From JAPLCX01 sp964460305 (GTDB lineage Bacteria > Auribacterota > Tritonobacteria > UBA1439): DNA of 27,535 bases. Below, piece after piece: positions 15,905-24,103 of the stretch. Position 1 is the first letter of the stretch. Each line of letters begins with the position of its first letter. The notes under the pieces are model-generated. The model was not told the DNA's origin, did not search any database, and saw only the letters and a list, made by a program, of their open reading frames with translations. The position numbers and the translations under genes were made by a program. Where the stretch lies: contig CAYWRA010000027.1 of assembly GCA_964460305.1 (NCBI GenBank), positions 1-27,535 of the forward strand, written 5' to 3'.

Positions 15905-18733
15905 CTCTATGCAGTTCAGGTAACTCCTCAAATACCTCCCCGTGTACGATCTCTCGCATTCCGCGACTTTTTCCGGCGGGCCCTCGGCGACGATGGCGCC
16001 GCCAGCCTCGCCCCCCTCGGGTCCCAGATCGATGACCCAGTCGGCGCACTTTATCACTTCCATGTTGTGCTCCACCACAAGGACGGTGTTGCCGGCGTCA
16101 ACAAGGCGCTGGAGGACTTCGAGCAGCTTGTGGATGTCGGCGAAATGGAGGCCCGTCGTCGGTTCGTCGAGGATGTACAGCGTGCGCCCCGTGGCCACCA
16201 TGCCGAGCTCCCGCGCGAGCTTGACCCGCTGCGCCTCGCCGCCCGAGAGGGTGGTGGCGGATTGACCGAGCTTGACGTATGAGAGGCCGACGTCATTCAG
16301 CACTCCGAGCCGTCTCGCGAGGGCGGGAACGTTCCTGAAAAAGAGGAGCGCCTCCTCTACGGTCATGTCCAGGACCTCGGCGATGTTTTTCCCCTTGAAC
16401 CGGATCTCCAGCGTCTCGCGGTTATAGCGACGCCCACCGCACGCCTCGCACATGACGTACACGTCCGGCAGAAAATGCATCTCGACCTTGAGCATGCCGT
16501 CGCCGCGGCAGGCCTCGCAACGCCCGCCCTTCACGTTGAAGCTGAATCTTCCGGGCCTATAGCCGCGGGCCTTCGAGTCGGGGTGTTTCGCGAAGAGGTC
16601 CCGAATGTGGGTGTAGATACCGGTATAGGTGGCGGGATTGGAACGGGGGGTTCGGCCGATCGGCGACTGGTCTATCACGATCGCCTTGTCGATCATTTCC
16701 AATCCCTTAAGCGCCCGATGCTTCCCCGGGACCTCGCGCGAGCCGTAAAACCGCTGACCGAGCGCGCGCCTCAGGGTATCGTCGACAAGAGAGCTCTTAC
16801 CCGCGCCGGAAACGCCCGTTACCACGCAGAAGAGGCCGAGCGGAATGCGCGCGTCTACGTTCTTTAGGTTATTGTGCGATGCGCCGAGGATCTCAAGGCG
16901 GCGGGAGGGCACAGGGGAGCGCCTGCGCTCGGGCACCGATATGAAATGCTCGCCGGAGAGATACCTCCCGGTAAGCGACTCGGGGGCGCCGACGATCTGC
17001 TCCACCCTACCCTCCGCGACGATGCGGCCGCCGTGGACCCCCGCTCCGGGACCGAGGTCGACGACATGGTCGGCCGCCCTGATGGTCGCCTCATCGTGCT
17101 CGATGACGACCACCGTGTTGCCGCGGTCGCGGAGTTTCAGCAGCGTATGCAGGAGCCGCTCGTTGTCGCGCAGATGCAGGCCGATGCTCGGCTCGTCCAA
17201 AACGTAGAGCACCCCCACAAGCCCAGACCCGATCTGCGTCGCAAGCCTCGTCCGTTGTCCCTCTCCGCCCGAGAGGGTGGAGCTTTCCCGGTCCAGCGTG
17301 AGATAATCCAATCCCACGTATTCCAGGAATCCGAGACGCTTCCCTATCTCCCGCAGGAGCTCCCGTCCGACAGCTAGGTCGCGCGGACCAAGGCCCATCC
17401 CATTAACGAATGCCAGCGCGCTACTTACGGTCATCGCCGTGAAATCGCTGATGGATTTACCGCCCACCGTCACCGCCAGCGCCTCGGGCCTCAGTCTCCT
17501 GCCGCCGCACGCCTCGCAACGGGAGTCTCGCATAAACTCCTGTAGTTTCTCACGCACGTACGCGCTTTCCGACTGCCGGAACCGGCGATCGAGGATATTG
17601 ACAATCCCCTCGAAGGACGCCTTTCGCATAAGTGGGCGGCGGCCGCGCCAGTAGCGGAGCTCGATCTGCTCATCGCCCGACCCGTACAATAGGATGTCCT
17701 GCCACCGTTTATCGAGTTTTGCGAATGGCACGTCAAGATCGAAACCGTAGTGCCTTGCGACCGCCCGGAGGAGACTCTTGTAGTAAATGATAATCGACCG
17801 GCCGCCGTACCTAAAGGGAGCTATTCCGCCGGAGGCCACGGTCCTCCTGGGATCAATCACCAGGTCGAGATCGAACACTAGCCGCTTCCCCAGGCCGTGG
17901 CAGGCCGGGCAAGCGCCTTGTGGGCTGTTGAACGAAAAACCGGCGGGGCCGAGGTCGGCGTAGCCCAGACCGCAGTCCGGGCAGAGCATCCGCTCGGTGA
18001 ACACCGTCTCGGAGGGAGGCGACTCCCTGAGGACGAGCGCCCGCCCCTCCCCCATCCGTAGCGCAAGCTCCATCGAATCGGTCAAACGGTTCCTGATCTT
18101 CTCGCTTACCGTCAAACGGTCGACGATCAGGTCTATGGTATGGGACTTGCGGGCGTTAAGCCTCCCCACCGCTGCAAGCTCCGAGAACGCGCCGTCGATC
18201 CGGACGCGGACGAACCCTTCCTGGGCGAGTCTTTCAAGCAGTTCGGCATGGGTCCCCTTTGCGCGGTCGACCATCTTCGCAAGCAACTGGAGGCGCATCC
18301 CCTCTCCCCATGCAAGGATCTCGTCAACCATCTCCTGGACCGTCCGCCTGCGGAGGGCCTTCCCGCATTTCACGCAGTGTGGAACGCCCAATCGGGCATA
18401 GAGGACCCTCAGGTAGTCGTGGATTTCCGTCACGGTGGCGACCGTCGAGCGGGGTGTGGCCGCCAGGGGGCGCTGCTGGATGGCGATCGCCGGCGAGAGC
18501 CCCTCGATATGGTCCACGTCGGGCTTTTGCATCTGCTCGAGGAACTGCCTGGCGTACGCCGAGAGGCTCTCGACGTATTTGCGCTGCCCCTCGGCGTAGA
18601 GGGTGTCAAACGCGAGCGAGGACTTCCCCGATCCGGACACTCCGGTGACGATGATAAGCTTATTGCGCGGGAGTTCGAGATCGACGCCTTTTAGGTTATG
18701 CTGCCGCGCCCCACGGATGATGATTTTGTCCAT
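15839..18733 (-). CDS. uvrA: excinuclease ABC subunit A
   Basis: 964 aa. The damage-recognition ATPase of nucleotide excision repair. Walker A GVSGSGKSS is at residues 31-39, with a second GVSGAGKSS in the C-terminal half; both ABC signatures (LSGGEGQR, LSGGEAQR) and D-E boxes (LDEPSIGLH, LDEPTTGLH) are present. Zinc modules CPDCGLGYADLG...CPACHGLG and CEACRGDG...CEACGGRR are complete. The native end is near TGRYLRSYLN, and about 22 further residues (EKSQIPRLTTGGQ...) are encoded by dispersed repeats that also supply the TGA stop. ATG at 18733 has no Shine-Dalgarno sequence; an extended -10 box ends 6 nt before it, so the message is probably leaderless. uvrB is not nearby. Confidence 0.96.
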   Translation of the reverse strand: MDKIIIRGARQHNLKGVDLELPRNKLIIVTGVSGSGKSSLAFDTLYAEGQRKYVESLSAYARQFLEQMQKPDVDHIEGLSPAIAIQQRPLAATPRSTVATVTEIHDYLRVLYARLGVPHCVKCGKALRRRTVQEMVDEILAWGEGMRLQLLAKMVDRAKGTHAELLERLAQEGFVRVRIDGAFSELAAVGRLNARKSHTIDLIVDRLTVSEKIRNRLTDSMELALRMGEGRALVLRESPPSETVFTERMLCPDCGLGYADLGPAGFSFNSPQGACPACHGLGKRLVFDLDLVIDPRRTVASGGIAPFRYGGRSIIIYYKSLLRAVARHYGFDLDVPFAKLDKRWQDILLYGSGDEQIELRYWRGRRPLMRKASFEGIVNILDRRFRQSESAYVREKLQEFMRDSRCEACGGRRLRPEALAVTVGGKSISDFTAMTVSSALAFVNGMGLGPRDLAVGRELLREIGKRLGFLEYVGLDYLTLDRESSTLSGGEGQRTRLATQIGSGLVGVLYVLDEPSIGLHLRDNERLLHTLLKLRDRGNTVVVIEHDEATIRAADHVVDLGPGAGVHGGRIVAEGRVEQIVGAPESLTGRYLSGEHFISVPERRRSPVPSRRLEILGASHNNLKNVDARIPLGLFCVVTGVSGAGKSSLVDDTLRRALGQRFYGSREVPGKHRALKGLEMIDKAIVIDQSPIGRTPRSNPATYTGIYTHIRDLFAKHPDSKARGYRPGRFSFNVKGGRCEACRGDGMLKVEMHFLPDVYVMCEACGGRRYNRETLEIRFKGKNIAEVLDMTVEEALLFFRNVPALARRLGVLNDVGLSYVKLGQSATTLSGGEAQRVKLARELGMVATGRTLYILDEPTTGLHFADIHKLLEVLQRLVDAGNTVLVVEHNMEVIKCADWVIDLGPEGGEAGGAIVAEGPPEKVAECERSYTGRYLRSYLNCIEKSQIPRLTTGGQANPKSQHSE

Positions 18734-18739
18734 GGGGAG

Positions 18740-18748
18740 ATTATACCA
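18740..18748 (-). promoter_or_regulatory. extended -10 promoter of uvrA
   Basis: Minus strand TGGTATAAT: a consensus TATAAT (18740-18745) preceded by TGn, ending 6 nt before the ATG at 18733. There is no recognisable -35, as is usual for extended -10 promoters. The start of transcription would fall at about the A of the ATG. Confidence 0.6.
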
Positions 18749-18758
18749 CAGACGGGAA

Positions 18759-18941
18759 TCACTCCGCGGCCAGCCTGGCGCCCTCAGTGTGAGGGACAGC
18801 CGCCGTAGAACAACCGCCCATCATGGCGGCGTCGGCACGGGGCTCGTCGGCGTTGTGTCTTTTAAGTTTCCTGACTATGTCCGTCATCTCGGTCAAAAGC
18901 GAATCGATCTTGTTTCCTTCCATTTCAAGGGGTTGCTCCAT
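18759..18941 (-). CDS. small hypothetical protein upstream of uvrA
   Basis: 60 aa, no family recognised. ATG at 18941 has GAGGAG about 9 nt upstream, a good ribosome site. The sequence has an amphipathic first half (KIDSLLTEMTDIVRKLKRH) that could form a helix or short coiled coil, and a low-complexity Ala/Gly second half. It ends 25 nt before uvrA on the same strand, with the uvrA -10 box in the gap. It is too short to be sure it is translated. Confidence 0.45.
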   Translation of the reverse strand: MEQPLEMEGNKIDSLLTEMTDIVRKLKRHNADEPRADAAMMGGCSTAAVPHTEGARLAAE

Positions 18942-18960
18942 CGCTACGGCTCCTCAGGCT

Positions 18961-19062
18961 AAATGACAAATGACAAAATTCAAATGACAAAACCTCATCG
19001 CGTTTTGACATTTGTCATTGGGTATTTGTCATTCTTTTGTCATTTGTCATTTGTCATTTATA
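18961..19062. repeat. CAAATGAC hairpin repeat, copy 2
   Basis: Arms CAAATGACAAAAC (18981-18993) and GTTTTGACATTTG (19002-19014), one mismatch, with extra AAATGAC and TTTGTCATT units on both sides. It lies just beyond the stop codon (19074) of the minus-strand MBL-propeller gene. Confidence 0.85.
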
Positions 19063-19073
19063 ACCGCTCCCGA

Positions 19074-21179
19074 CTAAAACGCATACAGCTTGTTGTCGTC
19101 CGACCCTATAAACGCCGTGCCGGAGCCTATCGCCATGGAGGAGACGACGGGCTCGGCCGTCCTGTAGCTCCAGAGGAGAGCTCCGGTGGATACAAAACTG
19201 TAGAGGACGTTGTCTTCCGATCCCACGAACACCTTTCCGCTGCTGTTGAGCGCCAGCGATGAGGATACGTTCCCCGCGGTGGTATAGCTCCAGGCCCGGA
19301 CTCCGTTCTGTCCCAGGGCGTAGATATTGTTGTCCGTCGATCCCACGAATACCGTGTCAACGCCCACGGCCGCCGACGAGAGGATCGGCTCCCCCGTCCT
19401 GTAGCTCCAGAGGAATTTGCCCGCGAAGTCCACGGCGTAGAAGCGCTCATCCTCCGATCCGACGTAGACCGTATTGGTCGAGCTCAACCCAGGAGAGGCC
19501 GAAACGTCGCCGGCGGTCCTGTAACTCCAGGAAAACCCGCCGTCGCGCCATAGGCCGAAGACGCGGTTGTCGTCCGTCCCCACGTACAGGGTATTGTCGC
19601 TCACCGCCGGGGACGATTCGATCATATCACCCATCCTATAACTCCACCGCAGCCCACCCGTCGAAGAGAAAGCGTATAGCCTGTTGTCCTCAGAGCCTAC
19701 GTATACCTCCTTTTCATACGTAGTCACCGCTGGAGACGATGAGATGGCCGCGCCGGTCACGTAACTCCAAGCGAGCGAACCGGATTGCGAGGTGATGGCA
19801 TAAAGACGATAGTCATCAGACCCGACATACACCCGCGAGCTGTCTATCGCCGGGGATGAGGAGATCAGTCCGGCGGTCCTGTAACTCCAGCGAAGACCGC
19901 CGCCGGAGATCAGGCAGTAGAGATAGTTGTTTTCCGCGCCGAGATAAACGTCGTTCCCGACGCTCGCCGCCGGCGAGGACGAGATGTCCGCCGCGAGATT
20001 GTAAGTCCATTTCAGCGTGTATAGCGCCGGCCCCTCGACCGTGATCGCGCCCATCCGGTTGGCATTGCAGCGGAACATCGGCCACCGGGCGTAGTTGTAA
20101 AAATCGGGGTTCAGGCTATCATCGGTCGAATAGGGGCCGTGGTCCACCGTGTTCGTGTTGGGCCCCTCGTTCGTGAAGGTGTATTCATATCCATCTTCGT
20201 CGACGGTTATCTTGAGGCTGCCCTGTAGCGTGGGGTCGGTGTCGTGCCCGCTCCCCACGATGGTCACGTTGCCGGCCGTCCCCGCATCGCTATCACCCCT
20301 TTCAAGCGTATAGATCCTGGTAACAGCGGTGTATGCAGGCGAGTAGGCGGAACCACCATCGGTCAGGGCATTCAGGTGATTGATCGCATACTGATGCGGA
20401 TGTCCATAGCCATTGTTGTCCCCGCAGGAGATGACGGCATACTCCGGCAAGATGGAGGCGATAAACGAATTTTCCGTGGAATTGTAGCTGCCGTGGTGGC
20501 TCACGTGGAGGACATCGACGTTGACGCTCGCAGCCTCAAGCGCCGCGCCCAGCGTATTTTCCCAGTCCGCCGGGAGATCCCCGAGCGTGAGGTAATCGAA
20601 CCCGCCGTACTGGATGAGGAGTCCTATGGAGCGGGCGTTGGCGTCACTGCTGGGGCTCGTGTAGCCGCCGCCGTAGGTATGACCGTCGATGGAAACGAAA
20701 GTGGCGGTGCATCCGCCGCCAAGATCAAGCATGTCTCCGACCGATGGAGTCACCTGCCTGCCGCTGAAGGCGGTGTTGTAGGCCGCTTCGGCCTCGGTGG
20801 CGGAATCCCCGAGGTCGTAAACGGTCGTGGGCATGTACTGATCGGAATTGTCGGTGGCGACGTTGTCGAGACCGCCGCTGTGGTCGCCGTCCCAGTGCGT
20901 GGTCACCATGTAGTCCAACCCGCCGGTCGGAATTACGCGAGCGAAAAGCGCGAGGACGGAGTCGGAACCGCTGGCGCCGCCGGCGCCCCCATCGATGAGA
21001 AGCCTCTTCCCCGTCGGGGATATGACGAGAGTCGAGTCTCCCTGATGGTAGAACCCATCGACATCAAGGCCTACCTCTATGCAGTAGATCGTAAGATCTT
21101 GTGCCGCCGCCAACCGACAAAAGAAGAATACCGCGCACACCATCGCACCGAGAGCGACATACGCAAAGCGAGAAAACAT
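19074..21179 (-). CDS. secreted ComEC-type MBL-fold hydrolase fused to a PQQ-type beta-propeller
   Basis: 701 aa from ATG at 21179, chosen because GGAGGAG lies 5 nt upstream and a signal peptide (1-26, ending CRLAAAQ) follows at once. Residues 27-300 are a metallo-beta-lactamase domain of the ComEC/Rec2 C-terminal type: LLIDGG (61-66), THWDGDHSGG (94-103), LTLGD (197-201), VSHHGSYNST (226-235) and GDNNGYGHPH (253-262). All metal ligands look present. In ComEC this domain is a nuclease or phosphodiesterase acting in DNA uptake; here there are no channel-forming membrane segments, so it is a free exported enzyme of unknown substrate. After a linker with WPMFRCNANRMG (366-377) come eight repeats of about 39 residues (391-701), as in the peptidase-propeller. 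Role of the propeller: perhaps surface attachment (inference). Confidence 0.88.
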   Translation of the reverse strand: MFSRFAYVALGAMVCAVFFFCRLAAAQDLTIYCIEVGLDVDGFYHQGDSTLVISPTGKRLLIDGGAGGASGSDSVLALFARVIPTGGLDYMVTTHWDGDHSGGLDNVATDNSDQYMPTTVYDLGDSATEAEAAYNTAFSGRQVTPSVGDMLDLGGGCTATFVSIDGHTYGGGYTSPSSDANARSIGLLIQYGGFDYLTLGDLPADWENTLGAALEAASVNVDVLHVSHHGSYNSTENSFIASILPEYAVISCGDNNGYGHPHQYAINHLNALTDGGSAYSPAYTAVTRIYTLERGDSDAGTAGNVTIVGSGHDTDPTLQGSLKITVDEDGYEYTFTNEGPNTNTVDHGPYSTDDSLNPDFYNYARWPMFRCNANRMGAITVEGPALYTLKWTYNLAADISSSPAASVGNDVYLGAENNYLYCLISGGGLRWSYRTAGLISSSPAIDSSRVYVGSDDYRLYAITSQSGSLAWSYVTGAAISSSPAVTTYEKEVYVGSEDNRLYAFSSTGGLRWSYRMGDMIESSPAVSDNTLYVGTDDNRVFGLWRDGGFSWSYRTAGDVSASPGLSSTNTVYVGSEDERFYAVDFAGKFLWSYRTGEPILSSAAVGVDTVFVGSTDNNIYALGQNGVRAWSYTTAGNVSSSLALNSSGKVFVGSEDNVLYSFVSTGALLWSYRTAEPVVSSMAIGSGTAFIGSDDNKLYAF
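19077..20009 (-). repeat. eight propeller repeats in the MBL-fold gene
   Basis: Eight coding units of roughly 117 nt with W(S/T)Y, S(S/A)(P/A/L/M) and VGS.D(N/D/E) motifs, matching the set at 11269-12213 in number and pattern but well diverged in sequence. Confidence 0.85.
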
Positions 21180-21199
21180 GTCTGCTCCTCCCCTGTTGT

Positions 21200-21226
21200 G
21201 TGGAACGGTCGCCCATCCCGTTCCAC
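21200..21226 (-). promoter_or_regulatory. hairpin just upstream of the MBL-propeller ribosome site
   Basis: GTGGAACGG and CCGTTCCAC, a perfect 9-bp stem with a 9-nt loop, ending 8 nt before GGAGGAG. It could be an operator or an mRNA structure influencing translation. No equal structure is seen before the peptidase-propeller gene. Confidence 0.4.
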
Positions 21227-21332
21227 GAGTGACCCCACTTTTACCGCATTGTCGCCGGATTTTTCCGGCGGGCAATTACGATGACACGATATGCCAAAAA
21301 ACAAAGCGCGTTATGCTGGCACAATCCACAAA

Positions 21333-21432
21333 TAAACGCAACACCACTAAATCATCCATATTTCATCCATATAAAATGGATGATGGGCTCCAAACTCGTG
21401 CGTAAGATTGATAATAGTTGCTATCATTGATA
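21333..21432 (-). promoter_or_regulatory. 100-bp upstream element B (shared with 13471-13570)
   Basis: Matches element A at 90 of 100 positions without gaps. The palindrome CATCCAT (21364-21370), ATAAA, ATGGATG (21376-21382) is unchanged, as is the conserved block CTCCAAACTCGTGCG. It lies 153 nt upstream of the MBL-propeller start, in the same orientation to its gene as element A. Confidence 0.6.
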
Positions 21433-21661
21433 ATTGCAAAATCCCCTAAAAAAACATGAATTGTCACAACCATTTGTCACGAAGAGTAAAAGAGGGAAAG
21501 CGTATCAATGGTAAAATACAATAGCTGTAAGTAGTAAGCTATAAGCTTGTAACTTACTCCAGAATTCCTGCCGCCTTGGTCCATCGATCAGGGTCGTCCT
21601 CTTTTACTCTTTGTGAAACAATGTCCCTCACTTCCAAAAATCAGGAAACCCCAGGCCGGGA

Positions 21662-21690
21662 TTGCCTCTCTTAACCGAACCTGCTACCAT
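21662..21690 (+). promoter_or_regulatory. possible nadB promoter
   Basis: TTGCCT (21662-21667), 17-nt spacer, TACCAT (21685-21690). Each hexamer matches consensus at 4 of 6 positions. The start point would be within a few nucleotides of the nadB ATG. Confidence 0.35.
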
Positions 21691-21698
21691 GAAGGCAA

Positions 21699-23303
21699 AT
21701 GGAAACGGACATCCTCGTCATCGGCAGCGGCATCGCGGGACTCACCTTCGCCCTCAAATGCGCCACCTTCGCACGGGTCACCATCATCACCAAAAGGGAA
21801 AAAGCGGAGTCCGGCACCAACTATGCCCAGGGCGGCATCGCCGCAGTCCTCTCCAACCATGACTCATTCAAGGCCCACGTACGGGACACCCTCACCGTAG
21901 GCGACGGCCTATGCAATCGCACGGTGGTCGAGGCAATCGTCCCGGACGGCCCGCGCGCCATACGCGAGCTCGTAGCCATGGGGGCGCCTTTTTCAAAGAA
22001 CGCGCGCGGCGAATTGGATCTCGGGCGTGAGGGAGGGCACTCGGCCCGGCGCATCGTACACGCCGCCGACTTCACCGGACGCGAGGTGGAGGAAACGCTC
22101 CTCGCCCGCGCTGCGGAACATCGGAACATCCGAATCCTCGAAAATCATATCGCCGTCGACCTCGTGACCACCCGCAAGCTCGCGCCGCGCAAAAAGCCTC
22201 CCTACCGCTGCGTAGGCGCCTACGTTCTAGACAAGGCCGCCGGGATAATTCATCCCCTTGCCGCACCCCTCACCATCCTCGCTACCGGCGGCGCGGGCAA
22301 GGTCTACCTCTACACGAGCAACCCGGACATCGCGACCGGCGACGGCGTGGCGATTGCATACCGCGCCGGGGCTGCCATAGCCAACATGGAATTCATCCAA
22401 TTTCACCCCACCTGCCTATACCATCCACAGGCAAAGAGCTTCCTCATATCCGAGGCGGTGCGCGGCGAGGGGGGAGTCCTCAGGCTCGCGAACGGGGAGC
22501 CGTTCATGCACAAATACCACAGGGACAAAGAGCTCGCGCCGCGCGACGTCGTTGCGAGGGCGATCGACAACGAAATAAAGAACCGGGGCGACGACTACGT
22601 CCTCCTCGACATTACGCACCGGCGGAAGGAATTCCTGCTCAAAAGGTTCCCTAACATATATGAAAAGTGCCTGACCCTAGGCTACGACATGGCGAAAGAG
22701 CCGCTCCCCGTCGTCCCCGCGGCGCACTACACGTGCGGAGGGGTGCGCACGAACATCCAGGGGGAGACAACGATCGCGGGGCTGAAGGCGATAGGGGAAA
22801 CCGCCTGCAGCGGCTTTCACGGCGCTAACCGGCTTGCGAGCAACTCACTCCTCGAAGCACTCGTCATCGCCGATAAGGCCGCCGCGCATGCGGATCGTCT
22901 CTTCCGGGGGGGCCGGCTCCCCGCCCCGCCGCCGATCCCGCGATGGACCACCGGATCGGCCACGGACAGCGACGAGTCGGTCGTGGTGAGCCATAACTGG
23001 GACGAGGTGCGCCGCTTCATGTGGGACTATGTCGGGATCGTGCGCACGAATAAGCGGCTCGAGCGCGCCCTCAACAGGATCGAGAACCTGCAGAGAGAAA
23101 TAGATCAATACTACTGGGACTTCATCATCACCGCGGACCTCGTGGAGCTTAGAAACATCGCCACGGTCGCCGAGCTCATCATCCGTTCCGCGCTCCGGCG
23201 CAAGGAGAGCCGGGGGCTCCACTATAACCTCGACTACCCCCGCCGCGACGACCGCCGGTTCGGCCGTGACACGGTGCTGCAACTCAAACCGCGAAACCGC
23301 TGA
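21699..23303 (+). CDS. nadB: L-aspartate oxidase
   Basis: 534 aa, the usual length. A FAD enzyme that oxidises L-aspartate to iminoaspartate, the first step of de novo NAD synthesis. FAD-binding GSGIAGL is at residues 9-15; TNYAQGGIAAVL, the substrate-site region HPTCLYHP, RGEGG, PAAHYTCGGV and SGFHGANRLASNSLLEALV are all characteristic of NadB and separate it from succinate dehydrogenase flavoproteins. A helical C-terminal domain is present. ATG at 21699 is preceded by GAAGG at close spacing; an out-of-frame ATG lies 8-9 nt upstream. nadA and nadC are not in the window. Confidence 0.95.
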   Translation: METDILVIGSGIAGLTFALKCATFARVTIITKREKAESGTNYAQGGIAAVLSNHDSFKAHVRDTLTVGDGLCNRTVVEAIVPDGPRAIRELVAMGAPFSKNARGELDLGREGGHSARRIVHAADFTGREVEETLLARAAEHRNIRILENHIAVDLVTTRKLAPRKKPPYRCVGAYVLDKAAGIIHPLAAPLTILATGGAGKVYLYTSNPDIATGDGVAIAYRAGAAIANMEFIQFHPTCLYHPQAKSFLISEAVRGEGGVLRLANGEPFMHKYHRDKELAPRDVVARAIDNEIKNRGDDYVLLDITHRRKEFLLKRFPNIYEKCLTLGYDMAKEPLPVVPAAHYTCGGVRTNIQGETTIAGLKAIGETACSGFHGANRLASNSLLEALVIADKAAAHADRLFRGGRLPAPPPIPRWTTGSATDSDESVVVSHNWDEVRRFMWDYVGIVRTNKRLERALNRIENLQREIDQYYWDFIITADLVELRNIATVAELIIRSALRRKESRGLHYNLDYPRRDDRRFGRDTVLQLKPRNR

Positions 23304-23320
23304 GGGCGCTGAGGCGCCCA

Positions 23321-23391
23321 ATGACAAATGACAAAACACAATGGGGTTTTGTCATTTGGTATTTGTCATTTGTCACTTGGTATTTGTCATT
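23321..23391. repeat. CAAATGAC hairpin repeat, copy 3
   Basis: Perfect 13-bp arms CAAATGACAAAAC (23325-23337) and GTTTTGTCATTTG (23346-23358), followed by two GTATTTGTCATT-type units. It lies 22 nt after the nadB stop and before the DUF3047 gene. Confidence 0.85.
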
Positions 23392-23425
23392 CCCGCGGAT
23401 GAATAGAACGAGGTAGGGAAACGTC

Positions 23426-24103
23426 ATGCAAACTATCTTCCTCTGGTTCATGCTTACGGCGGTGCTCACTGGGGCGCCTGAGGGGAAAGCCGTCCCGCCC
23501 ATTCGCGACACGTTCGCCGTGGTCGGCTTCACGCCGGGCCGGCCCCTCCGGGATGACGGTTGGAAGGAAAAGACATACAACAAGCCGGTTTCATGGGAGG
23601 TCGTCCAGGGACCCGATGGCCCCGTCCTGCATGGGACAAGCGACGGGAGCGCGTCCATGCTGTACAAGGGCATAAAATACGACGCGCATGAGTATCCTAT
23701 CCTCCGGTGGCAATGGAAGGTTGTGCGTCTCCCACGGAAGGGAAAGGAAAACGACCATGCCCACGACGATTACGGCGCGCGGGTTTACGTCTTTTTCCCC
23801 GGCTGGACGTTCCTGACCTCCTACGTCCTTGAATACGTCTGGGACAACGAAACCCCCGTGGGAACGGTGAAGGCCAGCCTCTCTTCGGCAAAATGCAAGC
23901 TCATCGTGGTCAATTCGGGGACCGAGGATCTGGGGAAATGGGTCCCCATCGAGAGGAATCTGTGGGACGACTACACGAGGGCCTTCGGTTGGGCGCCGGA
24001 CCGCCCCGTCGGCGGCATCGGCTTCATGAGCGACTCGGACAATACCTCCTCATCCGCCGAGGCGTACTATGGGGCGATAAGAATAATGACAAAGCACAAA
24101 TGA
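23426..24103 (+). CDS. DUF3047 family protein, probably exported
   Basis: 225 aa. Features that match my recollection of DUF3047: ASMLYKGIKYD, the ILRWQWKV strand, HDDYGARVYVFF, LEYVWDN, ERNLWDDYTRAFG, and GIGFMSDSDNTSSSAEAYYG near the end. The family has no known biochemical role; a beta-sandwich that binds a ligand is plausible. The N-terminus is a short hydrophobic signal (TIFLWFMLTAVLTGA). AGGTAGGG stands about 9 nt before the ATG. The last residues MTKHK and the TGA come from the start of a CAAATGAC repeat. It follows nadB by 122 nt with a hairpin between, so co-transcription is uncertain. Confidence 0.8.
   Translation: MQTIFLWFMLTAVLTGAPEGKAVPPIRDTFAVVGFTPGRPLRDDGWKEKTYNKPVSWEVVQGPDGPVLHGTSDGSASMLYKGIKYDAHEYPILRWQWKVVRLPRKGKENDHAHDDYGARVYVFFPGWTFLTSYVLEYVWDNETPVGTVKASLSSAKCKLIVVNSGTEDLGKWVPIERNLWDDYTRAFGWAPDRPVGGIGFMSDSDNTSSSAEAYYGAIRIMTKHK

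Larger units (their letters stand above)
21180..21698. other. divergent spacer between MBL-propeller and nadB
   Basis: No gene is seen in these 519 nt. Starting next to the MBL gene: a ribosome site (21185-21191), a 9-bp hairpin (21200-21226), a CGCCGGA/TCCGGCG hairpin with an AAAA loop (about 21251-21268), the shared 100-bp element (21333-21432), an inverted CTCTTTTACTCTT repeat (21480-21496), an imperfect GTAAGT...ACTTAC hairpin (21527-21557), a direct copy of the CTCTTTTACTCTTTGTGAAA repeat (21598-21620), and a putative nadB promoter. Confidence 0.7.

Noticed and set aside
15660..15923. 87-codon open frame between the glycosyltransferase and uvrA
   Set aside because: It is made mostly of GGGATTTGG and other repeats and overlaps the uvrA 3' end.
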